Origin: Chloroflexi bacterium UBA5177
GTDB taxonomy: Bacteria; Chloroflexota; UBA5177
Assembly (NCBI GenBank): GCA_002413265.1
Contig: DHWR01000229.1
Location: 22,042-32,885 of the forward strand
Direction: 5' to 3'
Length of the DNA: 10,844 nt
Shown: piece by piece, positions 1 through 6,220 of the stretch
Layout of the letters: each line of letters opens with the position of its first letter
How positions within the stretch are numbered: the first letter of the stretch is position 1
The notes under the pieces: model-generated
The model's database searches: none
What the model saw: only the letters and a program-made list of their open reading frames with translations
What the model was told of the DNA's origin: nothing
Made by a program: the position numbers and the translations under genes

Positions 1-55
1 CTTCCGGAGCCCAGCGCGCACCTTTATCCGAGCTTACGGGTGGCCGGAGACCCGC

Positions 56-310
56 TTAAAGCCCGAGGAACCAGAGAACCCCTATCACCACAAACGCGCC
101 GGCGAAGTCCGGAAGCAGGCGCAGATCACCAACCCGCATCAGCGATATTCCCGCTTGCTCGGCGATGAGCTCACCGCCCAGAAATCCGGCAAATACCGCG
201 ACCCAGTAAACCAAGACTCTCCAGCCGTATCTACGACTGAAGATCTGATAAAGCAGTGCGAGTGTCAGCGATAACACCAGGCTGAGGACCAGCCAGGGTG
301 GAACCGTCAC
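56..310 (-). CDS. Small three-helix membrane protein of unknown function
   Basis: This 84-residue protein begins with GTG at 310 and ends in TAA. Three hydrophobic segments are visible, at about residues 5-24, 31-51 and 67-84, with the charged stretch SRRYGWR between the first two and a short polar stretch (RVGDLR) before the third. There is no catalytic motif and no soluble domain, so it is an integral membrane protein and nothing more can be claimed from sequence. Its GTG start overlaps the TGA stop of the upstream protease gene in a GTGA, which implies translational coupling and membership of the same operon. Coupling to a membrane-anchored protease suggests, but does not show, a shared envelope role. 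The last helix runs to the C-terminus without a tail. I do not recognise a named family. Confidence 0.72.
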   Translation of the reverse strand: MTVPPWLVLSLVLSLTLALLYQIFSRRYGWRVLVYWVAVFAGFLGGELIAEQAGISLMRVGDLRLLPDFAGAFVVIGVLWFLGL

Positions 311-1503
311 GCTTTGCTGTGCAGCTGCAGGTACCGAGTCGCGGCATTGAGCTGTGCATCGTTTCCCAATGAAGCGCAGCCTGTGCCGGAGGCGGGGGCA
401 ACGACCAGGTTGGGCTCTATCCCACGATTGTTGATCGATTTCTTGTTGGGAGTAAGCCAGAGCCGATCGGTGATTCGGATGCTGGAGCCATCGGAGAGGC
501 TGTACACGCTCTGCATGGAGCCCTTTCCGTAGGTGCGGGTTCCGATGATCACAGCCCGGCCATGATCTCGTAGCGCCGCGGCTGTAATTTCCGCTGCACT
601 GGCAGTACCGCCGTCCACCAGGATGGCGACTGGCACGTTGGGAGCCTGCGGCATGGAGATCACATTGAGCGGCTGCAAATGGCTCTTCCCGCTCTGCTCG
701 TAGGCGATGACGCCGTGAGACAGAAATTGGCTGACGATGTGCTGGGCCGCGTCTACGAAGCCGCCTGGATCATTGCGCAGATCGAGTACCAGCCCGCGAA
801 TGTGGCGTGCCTCCAGCGTCGTGAGAGCTTGCTGCACCTCGTCACTCGTGGTGTCGCCAAAGCTTGTGATCTGAATGAACCCGAGACTGTGTCCGAGCAT
901 ATATCCGTAAGCGGTAATGGGCGCGATGTTGCCTCGTTTGACGCGGACCGTGAAGGTGGAGCGTCCGGGCCTGGTAACCGTGAGGCGAACTCCGGTACCG
1001 GTACGTCCGTGCACGCGGCTGATCGCTTGATCCTGTGTCATGGAGGCGATCGAGGCGCCGTTGATTCGCGTCACGAGATCGCCGCGCCGAAGCCCCGCCT
1101 TCAGCGCCGGGCTCCCGGGAAGCGGGGTGACGATGTTGAGCCCGCGACAGGCGCCCTGCACGATGGCCCCGATGCCGCTGAATTCAGATCCGTTCAGCTG
1201 CTGGGAGGCCTGCCGGTTCTGGGGAGGGGACAGGAACAGGGTGTGCGGATCGCCGGTGGCGCTCAACATGCCGTCGATCGCGGCGTAGACCAGGTGATGC
1301 GTATCGAACGGGCGAAAGTACGACCGCTGGGTGACGAGGTGGTATGCAGTCAGAAACTCACGGACGTTCGGGTCATTGGCTCCGAGATCGTTGTAGTGAC
1401 GCTGCTGCACGATGGTGCCGGCAAAAAAGCCCCCGAAGAAAATCAACGAGAGCAATGTGCCGATGCCGAGGCCGACCAGTAGATTGTTGAACTTTCCCTT
1501 CAT
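307..1503 (-). CDS. Membrane-anchored S41 (C-terminal processing) protease with PDZ domain
   Basis: This 398-residue carboxyl-terminal processing protease (CtpA/Prc family, peptidase family S41) cleaves near the C-terminus of substrates outside the cytoplasm. An uncleaved-looking N-terminal anchor spans about residues 8-33. A helical region follows (about 45-92, ending GDPHTLFLSP), then a PDZ domain (about 105-190, with GSPALKAGLRRGD and a VTRINGASI strand), then the S41 core (about 195-370). The Ser/Lys dyad is intact: Ser302 in GGTASAAEI and Lys327 in TYGKGSMQ, 25 residues apart as in E. coli Prc. LRNDPGG at 242-248 is the usual core motif. The length is normal for the compact family members. 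It starts with ATG, preceded by GGGGAG that overlaps the TAG stop of prfB. It lies 9 nt after prfB and overlaps the next gene by 4 nt. Substrate and exact subfamily cannot be told from the sequence. Confidence 0.95.
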   Translation of the reverse strand: MKGKFNNLLVGLGIGTLLSLIFFGGFFAGTIVQQRHYNDLGANDPNVREFLTAYHLVTQRSYFRPFDTHHLVYAAIDGMLSATGDPHTLFLSPPQNRQASQQLNGSEFSGIGAIVQGACRGLNIVTPLPGSPALKAGLRRGDLVTRINGASIASMTQDQAISRVHGRTGTGVRLTVTRPGRSTFTVRVKRGNIAPITAYGYMLGHSLGFIQITSFGDTTSDEVQQALTTLEARHIRGLVLDLRNDPGGFVDAAQHIVSQFLSHGVIAYEQSGKSHLQPLNVISMPQAPNVPVAILVDGGTASAAEITAAALRDHGRAVIIGTRTYGKGSMQSVYSLSDGSSIRITDRLWLTPNKKSINNRGIEPNLVVAPASGTGCASLGNDAQLNAATRYLQLHSKA

Positions 1504-1512
1504 TCCTCTCCC

Positions 1513-2638
1513 CTAGGCGGTTGCCGGCGCCGCTTTATCGGACCCAGCATACGGGTTTTGACGGAGATACGCCTCGATAAAACCGTCGAGGTCGCCGTCG
1601 AGCACGGCAGTCGTATTACTCGTCTCGTATCCCGTCCGGTGGTCTTTCACCATGTTGTAGGGGTGCAGGACGTACGAGCGGATCTGGTTACCCCAACCTG
1701 CCTCGACATGCTTGCCTTTCAATCGAGCTTGTTCTGCCTCACGCTCTTCCAGGCGGCGTTCCAGTAGCTTACCAGTGAGGATGCGCATGGCGACTTCACG
1801 ATTCTGCATCTGGGAACGCTCGTTCTGACACGTGACAACGATGCCGGTTGGTAGGTGAGTAATGCGGACGGCCGAGTCGGTCTTATTGACGTGCTGACCG
1901 CCGGCCCCGGAAGAGCGGTAGGTGTCGATTCGCAGGTCGTCCGGATTGATCTCCACGGCTTCTTCGGCCTGCTCGATGTATGGCAAGACCTCGACGAGGG
2001 CAAAGCTGGTGTGACGCCGGTGAGCGGCGTCGTACGGCGAGAGTCGCACCAGACGGTGGACGCCGCGCTCGGCCCGTAAATAGCCATACGCGTAGAGTCC
2101 GTCGACCTCGATAGTGGCGCTCTTGATGCCCGCTTCCTCGCCTTCGGATCGGTCGAGCACTTCGACCTTGAACTCATGTTTTTCGGCCCAGCGAATGTAC
2201 ATGCGGAACAGCATCTCCGCCCAGTCCTGCGACTCGGTCCCGCCGGCTCCGGCGTGGACCGTGACGATCGCGCCGTTCTCGGCGTATTCGCCGGAAAGCA
2301 ACGTTTGAAACTCTAGAGCGTCCACCTCCGCAGCCAGCTTTTTACTGTCCCGCTCGATCTCGGCCCCGAGGGCAGGATCGCCTTCGGCGATAGCAGCGAG
2401 GTCATTCAAGGAGGCGGCCTCGTCCACCAGCCGATGCCAGCCTTCGACACGGTTCTTGAGCATGGTCAGGCGCCTGAGCTTGCGGCCGGCGGTGCGAGGG
2501 TCGTCCCAGAAATCCGCCTGGCCGCTCTCCAGCTCGAGTCGAGCTATCTCGTCCGTCGATCGATCGACGTCAAAGATGCACCTTTAGTGTGCTCAGCTTC
2601 TGCTGCAGCTCAGCCAGCTGCGTCTGAATCTCTTCCAT
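1513..2638 (-). CDS. prfB: Peptide chain release factor 2, expressed through a programmed +1 frameshift
   Basis: RF2 releases nascent peptides at UGA and UAA codons. The gene must be read in two pieces: ATG at 2638 through 22 codons to CTT (2575-2573), an in-frame TGA at 2572-2570, then a +1 shift that skips T2572 and continues at GAC (2571-2569) to TAG at 1513. The product is 374 residues, close to the usual ~365. The joined N-terminal domain reads DVDRSTDEIARLELE...ADFWDDPRTAGRKL, which matches RF2 helices and is absent if one starts at the ATG at 2463 (316 residues). The catalytic GGQ is at 246-248 (GAGGQHVN). The stop-recognition tripeptide is SPY at 200-202, where RF2 normally has SPF. 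The ATG directly abuts the secA TAG with no spacer and no strong SD, so translation is probably coupled to secA. The frameshift is the classic autoregulatory switch: scarce RF2 gives more shifting and more RF2. Confidence 0.96.
2554..2569 (-). repeat. 16-bp perfect palindrome just after the prfB frameshift site
   Basis: CGTCGATCGATCGACG is identical to its reverse complement. In prfB mRNA it could fold as a 6-bp stem (CGUCGA/UCGACG) with a UCGA loop. It starts at the C that follows the UGA. The sequence is coding (residues DVDRST), so the symmetry may be accidental. Known prfB sites do not need a 3' structure. Confidence 0.5.
2569..2585 (-). promoter_or_regulatory. prfB programmed +1 ribosomal frameshift signal
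   Basis: Read on the minus strand this is AAAGGTGCATCTTTGAC: an SD-like AAAGGTG, the 3-nt spacer CAT, the slippery CTT, the in-frame stop TGA and the favourable following C. The layout equals the E. coli prfB site, in which an SD-like AGGGGG lies 3 nt before CUUUGAC. tRNA-Leu re-pairs from CUU to UUU while RF2 competes for the UGA. The reading frame changes exactly here: upstream codons encode MEEIQTQLAELQQ..., and downstream codons encode RF2 from DVDRST. The mechanism is established for the family. The site is read directly from this sequence. Confidence 0.96.
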
Positions 2639-5293
2639 CTACACGTTCCGCCCGTGACAGAATTTGTATTTCTTTCCGCTGCCGCAGTAGCACGGCTCGT
2701 TGCGGCCGATCTTGCCCGCGGCGACCTTGGCGGGACGGGCGCGCTTCGAATGCTGCGCGGCGGCGCGTGCCGTCTTGGCGGCATTCGGACCGGAACCGTT
2801 GCCCGCGGCTTGCGCACTTGGAGCCGCGCCATTGCCATCGGTGGCCTCATCGGCCATCGTGTTTTCTTGCAGGATGAATGCTGCATGTGGCTGGTAGAGC
2901 ACGTGATAGATCTGGTAGACGACGTTGCGCCGGAAGATAGCTCGGAATTCGTCGAACATGCCGAACGCCTTGCGTCGATAGGCAACCAGAGGATCCTGCT
3001 GCCCGAAGGCCTCGAGCATGGCGGCTTCTCGGAGCTCGTCCATGGCATCCACGTGGTGGATCCAGAGCCCGCTCAGCGTAACCAGCAGAACCCGACGCTC
3101 CCACGCCCGAACCACGTCCTCACCCAGTACGCGTTCACGTTCTGAGTACTCCTGCTCGGCGATTTCGACCAACCAGTCACTTAGCTCGTCTTGAGTGAGT
3201 TGAACCACCGCCTCGGGGGTCACGTCGTTTGGAACCTTCATGATGGTCCCGAGCTGGTTGTACAGGTTGATCGCGTCCCAATCGTCCTGGTGCTCGGATG
3301 AACAGTTTTCATCCACGAGCGTCGCGATCTCGTCCTCGATCAGGGTGAGCATCATGTCACGCACGCCCTCGCCCTCGAGGATCTGACGCCGCTCTTCATA
3401 CACCAGCTTGCGCTGCTGAGCCAGCACGTCGTCGTATTCGACGAGGTGCTTTCGGTAGTCGAAGTTCATGCCCTCGACCTTGGTCTGCGCCTGTTCGATG
3501 GTTCGAGTCACCAGCCGGTGCTCGAGCGGCTCATCGCCGTCCATCCCGAAGCGCTCTAGGATTCCTTTCACTCGTGGACCCACGAAGCGCTGCATCAGCT
3601 CGTCTTCCAGCGATAGGTAGAACCTCGAGTAGCCGGGATCGCCTTGCCTGCCGGCGCGGCCCCGAAGCTGGTTGTCGATCCGCCGGGACTCGTGTCGCTC
3701 GGTGCCGATGACGGCCAGCCCGCCGTTCTTCTCCACACCGTCGCCGAGGATGATATCGACCCCTCGGCCTGCCATGTTTGTCGCTACGGTGACGGCCCCC
3801 GGCTGCCCCGCTCCCGAAATGATGCTCGCTTCCTTCTCGTGCTGCTTCGCGTTGAGAACCTTGTGCGGGATACCTCCGCGGTCCAGAAGTCGGGAGAGCT
3901 CTTCGTTCTTCTCGATCGACGTCGTGCCAATCAGCACGGGCTGGCCGGCTTCATGCCGGTCCTTGATTTCTTGAACCACGGCCCGGAGCTTGGCCTTTTC
4001 ATCTCTGTAGATGAGGTCCGGCATGTCTGCCCGGACCATCGGCTGGTTGGTCGGGATAGCGACCACGTCAAGCCGGTAGATCTTATGAAACTCCTCGGCT
4101 TCTGTTTCCGCGGTGCCGGTCATGCCGGCCAGCTTCCCGTACATGCGGAAGTAGTTCTGCAGCGTGATTGTGGCGTGGGTGACATTCTCTTTCTGGATCT
4201 GGAGATGCTCTTTGGCTTCCACTGCCTGATGAAGCCCGTCGCTCCAGCGCCGGCCCGCCATCATGCGGCCCGTGAACTCGTCCACGATGACGATCTCGCC
4301 CTCGTGAACCACGTAGTCCTTGTCCTTTTGATAGAGGACGTGCGCCCGAACCGCCTGCTCCAGATAGTTGACGAGCTGGAAATTGTTCTCGTCGTAGATG
4401 TTCTGGATACCCATGAGCTTTTCCATCTTGGCGATGCCGTCGTCGCTGAGAGACACCGTGCGGGCTTTGGTGTCCACCGTATAGTCGGTTTCTGCATTCA
4501 GCCTTGGCGCCACCTGGGCAAACTGTTTGTACATCTCGGAAGACTCTTCGGCTTCGCCGCTGATGATCAGCGGTGTTCGTGCTTCGTCGATCAAGATGTT
4601 GTCTACCTCGTCGACGATCGCGTAGTAGTGCCCGCGTTGCACCGTGTCTTCCAGGTCGAGCGCGAGGTTATCGCGCAGATAGTCGAACCCGAACTCGCTA
4701 TTGGTTCCGTAGGTGATGTCGCAATGATAGGCTGACCGGCGATCCGTAGGACGCAGATGTCGCAGTCGCGGGTCGCCGGCGGTTTCATCCACGTATTCCA
4801 GGTCGAATTGCACCGACAGGTCACCGGCAATCGCGGCCGTCGTCATGCCGAGGGCGCTGAAAATATTGCCCATCCAGCCGCAGTCTCGACGAGCCAGATA
4901 GTCGTTGACGGTGACCAGATGGCAGCCCTTGCCGGCCAGGCCATTGAGATAGAGCGCGGTGGTCGCGACAAGGGTTTTGCCTTCGCCGGTCCGCATCTCG
5001 GCTATCTTGCCCTGGTGAAGGACCATACCCCCGAAGAGCTGAACGTCGTAGTGGCGCTGTCCCAGCGAGCGCTTGGCCGCTTCCCGAACGGCGGCAAACG
5101 CTTCGGGAAGAAGATCGTCGAGGCTCTCGCCCTCCTCGAGGCGCTCGCGAAACTCTACCGTGGTCTCGCAAAGCTCGGAATCCGACATTTTTTCGAACTC
5201 CGGCTCGAGCTCATTGATCTCGTCGACGGTCGGCTGAAGCTTGCTAAGCAAGCGCTGATTGGGGTCGCTTCCCAACCATGAAAAGAGGCTCAT
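2639..5293 (-). CDS. secA: Preprotein translocase ATPase SecA
   Basis: SecA is the cytoplasmic motor ATPase that drives unfolded preproteins through SecYEG. I start it at the ATG at 5293 (MSLFSWLGSDPNQR, 884 residues), the normal SecA beginning. An upstream ATG pair at 5371 would add 26 unlike residues and would lie on the promoter's -10. In order: Walker A MRTGEGKT at 100-107; VNDYLARRD; a longer stretch before DITYGTNSEFGFDYLRDN; DEVDNILIDEA at 228-238 (usually DEVDSILIDEA, here Asn for Ser); the preprotein cross-linking domain; TGTAETEAEEF; TSIEKNEELS; VATNMAGRGVDIILG; and helicase motif VI QLRGRAGRQGDPG. An Ala/Gly-rich linker leads to the zinc-binding SEC-C tail, with ligands Cys868, Cys870, Cys879 and His880. 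The TAG stop is followed at once by the prfB ATG. It is the first gene of the operon. Confidence 0.97.
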   Translation of the reverse strand: MSLFSWLGSDPNQRLLSKLQPTVDEINELEPEFEKMSDSELCETTVEFRERLEEGESLDDLLPEAFAAVREAAKRSLGQRHYDVQLFGGMVLHQGKIAEMRTGEGKTLVATTALYLNGLAGKGCHLVTVNDYLARRDCGWMGNIFSALGMTTAAIAGDLSVQFDLEYVDETAGDPRLRHLRPTDRRSAYHCDITYGTNSEFGFDYLRDNLALDLEDTVQRGHYYAIVDEVDNILIDEARTPLIISGEAEESSEMYKQFAQVAPRLNAETDYTVDTKARTVSLSDDGIAKMEKLMGIQNIYDENNFQLVNYLEQAVRAHVLYQKDKDYVVHEGEIVIVDEFTGRMMAGRRWSDGLHQAVEAKEHLQIQKENVTHATITLQNYFRMYGKLAGMTGTAETEAEEFHKIYRLDVVAIPTNQPMVRADMPDLIYRDEKAKLRAVVQEIKDRHEAGQPVLIGTTSIEKNEELSRLLDRGGIPHKVLNAKQHEKEASIISGAGQPGAVTVATNMAGRGVDIILGDGVEKNGGLAVIGTERHESRRIDNQLRGRAGRQGDPGYSRFYLSLEDELMQRFVGPRVKGILERFGMDGDEPLEHRLVTRTIEQAQTKVEGMNFDYRKHLVEYDDVLAQQRKLVYEERRQILEGEGVRDMMLTLIEDEIATLVDENCSSEHQDDWDAINLYNQLGTIMKVPNDVTPEAVVQLTQDELSDWLVEIAEQEYSERERVLGEDVVRAWERRVLLVTLSGLWIHHVDAMDELREAAMLEAFGQQDPLVAYRRKAFGMFDEFRAIFRRNVVYQIYHVLYQPHAAFILQENTMADEATDGNGAAPSAQAAGNGSGPNAAKTARAAAQHSKRARPAKVAAGKIGRNEPCYCGSGKKYKFCHGRNV

Positions 5294-5311
5294 GATTTGA
5301 CAGGGCTCCGA

Positions 5312-5323
5312 ATACGTACGTAT
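5312..5323. repeat. 12-bp perfect palindrome in the secA leader
   Basis: ATACGTACGTAT is its own reverse complement. It lies 18 bp upstream of the secA ATG and shares its last base with the leader hairpin arm. It could be a dimeric regulator site or a small RNA fold close to the ribosome-binding region. No regulator can be named. Confidence 0.5.
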
Positions 5324-5361
5324 CGCCGTCCATCGGCTCAGGCGGCCGAACCGGACGGCGA
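5323..5361 (-). promoter_or_regulatory. Strong stem-loop in the secA 5' leader
   Basis: The arms TCGCCGTCC (5323-5331) and GGACGGCGA (5353-5361) form a perfect 9-bp stem. Inside it, TCGGC (5333-5337) and GCCGA (5345-5349) form a second 5-bp stem with a 7-nt loop. The two stems are separated by a 1-by-3 internal loop. If transcription starts near 5365, this structure sits at the very 5' end of the secA mRNA. Such 5'-terminal hairpins are known to protect transcripts from RNase E-type decay. An operator or translational control element is also possible. No T-run follows, so it is not an intrinsic terminator. Confidence 0.6.
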
Positions 5362-5371
5362 CGTGCATCAA

Positions 5372-5400
5372 AGTTTAGCATAGGGGCGAGGATTCGGCAA
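5372..5400 (-). promoter_or_regulatory. Candidate sigma-70-type promoter for the secA operon
   Basis: On the minus strand, TTGCCG (5400-5395) and TAAACT (5377-5372) are separated by 17 bp. Each hexamer matches its consensus at 4 of 6 bases. The predicted start near 5365 gives a leader of about 70 nt. It is the best-spaced pair I found in the divergent gap, but the match is moderate and has no independent support. Confidence 0.45.
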
Positions 5401-5418
5401 TGGCCCGGGGTGGCCATT
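5399..5418 (+). promoter_or_regulatory. Hairpin followed by a T-run ahead of the larC-like gene
   Basis: AATGGCC (5399-5405) and GGCCATT (5412-5418) form a perfect 7-bp stem around the 6-nt loop CGGGGT. The T-run is continuous from 5417 to 5421. In the plus direction this has the shape of an intrinsic terminator or attenuator, 35 nt before the TTG start of the larC-like gene. Because secA diverges, no upstream plus-strand gene in this window needs terminating. It may therefore be an attenuator or an operator. It touches the candidate secA -35. Confidence 0.45.
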
Positions 5419-5440
5419 TTTCCTGTGTTTGCGCGGTTTT

Positions 5441-5447
5441 AGAGGAG
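5441..5447 (+). promoter_or_regulatory. Shine-Dalgarno of the larC-like gene, fixing its TTG start
   Basis: AGAGGAG lies 8 nt before TTG at 5456. It falls inside the coding sequence if the upstream TTG at 5429 is used. The protein from 5456 begins (M)VRVAYLDTIGGAAGDM, which lines up with LarC N-termini. The TTG at 5456 is therefore preferred. Confidence 0.8.
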
Positions 5448-5455
5448 ATTTTTGC

Positions 5456-6220
5456 TTGGTACGCGTGGCATATCTCGACACCATTGGGGGCGCCGCCGGA
5501 GACATGATCTTAGGGGCCTTTCTGGCCGCCGGTCTTCCGCTTGACCAGCTGCGCGACGCTCTTGCCCTGCTCGGTCTGGAGGGGTGTGAAATTTCCACTC
5601 GCCGTGTCGAACGAGCCGGAATTTCGGCCACCAAACTCGCGTTCGGACTTCCGGGACCGCTCCGGCGACAGCACTCACACGTTGGGTCGGATACAGGTCC
5701 GACGCTCGCGGAAGTAGATGCTCGCCTTTCCGTTTCGCGACTTCCCGGCCCGGTGGTCTCGGCGGCTGCTCGCATTTTCCGCTGTCTCGCGGTTGCAACC
5801 TCTGCTGTCTTGAGTACGCCGCCCGATCTCGTCCGGTTTGACGAACGTGAAGTGCTTGACACGTACGTCGATGTGGTGGGTGTCGCGTTCGCGCTCCACT
5901 ACCTGCAGATTGAGCGTCTCTACTGTTCCCCGCTCCCGCTATGGGTTGGCGAGCTGATGACGCCCCATGGTCCCATCTCGCTGCCGCACCCCATCACCTC
6001 AGAAATAGTGCGGATGGCCGCGGTTCCGGCTCGGGGTGACGCCGAGTCTGGAGAGCAGGTAACTCCGACCGGTGCGGCGATCCTGGCGACTCTGGCCGAT
6101 TTCGAGCGGCCGGACATCTCGGTCATTCTTCGAGGTTACGGAGCCGGAGACGCGGAGCTGGTCGTGCCAAATGTGGTGAAGGTTGAGATCGGGATGCTGT
6201 CCGAGGACGAACTTCAGTGA
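5456..6220 (+). CDS. LarC-like protein, N-terminal (LarC1) domain only, divergent metal-ligand region
   Basis: This 254-residue protein resembles the first half of LarC, the CTP-dependent nickel insertase that finishes the nickel-pincer cofactor of lactate racemase. Family landmarks are GDMILGAFLAAG (about 15-26), ERAGISATKL, YVDVVGVAFALHYL (136-149), SPLPLWVGELMTPHGPISLP, TPTGAAIL (203-210), GYGAG (227-231) and a closing PNVVKVEIG. Two things are odd. Full LarC is about 400 residues, and the C-terminal LarC2 part with the NIDDM-type motif is missing because miaA begins at once. The family's FHEVG segment with its His pair reads VRFDERE here (126-132), and the usual histidine-rich loop is reduced to QHSH. 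The activity is therefore uncertain. No larA, larB or larE is nearby. The TGA stop overlaps the miaA GTG by 4 nt. Family membership is fairly sure; function is not. Confidence 0.82.
   Translation: MVRVAYLDTIGGAAGDMILGAFLAAGLPLDQLRDALALLGLEGCEISTRRVERAGISATKLAFGLPGPLRRQHSHVGSDTGPTLAEVDARLSVSRLPGPVVSAAARIFRCLAVATSAVLSTPPDLVRFDEREVLDTYVDVVGVAFALHYLQIERLYCSPLPLWVGELMTPHGPISLPHPITSEIVRMAAVPARGDAESGEQVTPTGAAILATLADFERPDISVILRGYGAGDAELVVPNVVKVEIGMLSEDELQ

Noticed and set aside
1..55. Possible terminator, tRNA or next gene start at the window edge
   Set aside because: A CGGGT/ACCCG inverted repeat is present but has no T-run. No tRNA cloverleaf or T-loop consensus is seen. A GTG with an AAAGG-like stretch is too short to support a gene.
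679..1482. Plus-strand open frame of 267 codons opposite the S41 protease
   Set aside because: The minus-strand protease has intact catalytic motifs across the same bases. The plus-strand product resembles nothing.
2461..2463. ATG at 2463 as the prfB start
   Set aside because: It removes conserved RF2 sequence that is present upstream in the same frame, and a canonical frameshift site explains the split.
3644..4735. Long plus-strand open frame (363 codons) opposite secA
   Set aside because: It is antisense to the highly conserved SecA core, shows no family motif, and reflects the low stop frequency of GC-rich reverse strands.
5297..5302. Plus-strand TTGACA as a -35 for the larC-like gene
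   Set aside because: It is a perfect hexamer, but no acceptable -10 lies 15-19 bp downstream (GTATCG-like only), and it would force a leader of more than 100 nt.
5294..5371. Upstream ATG pair at 5371 as the secA start
   Set aside because: It adds 26 residues unlike SecA N-termini and falls at the candidate -10 and in the hairpin. MSLFSWLG from 5293 is the family-like start.
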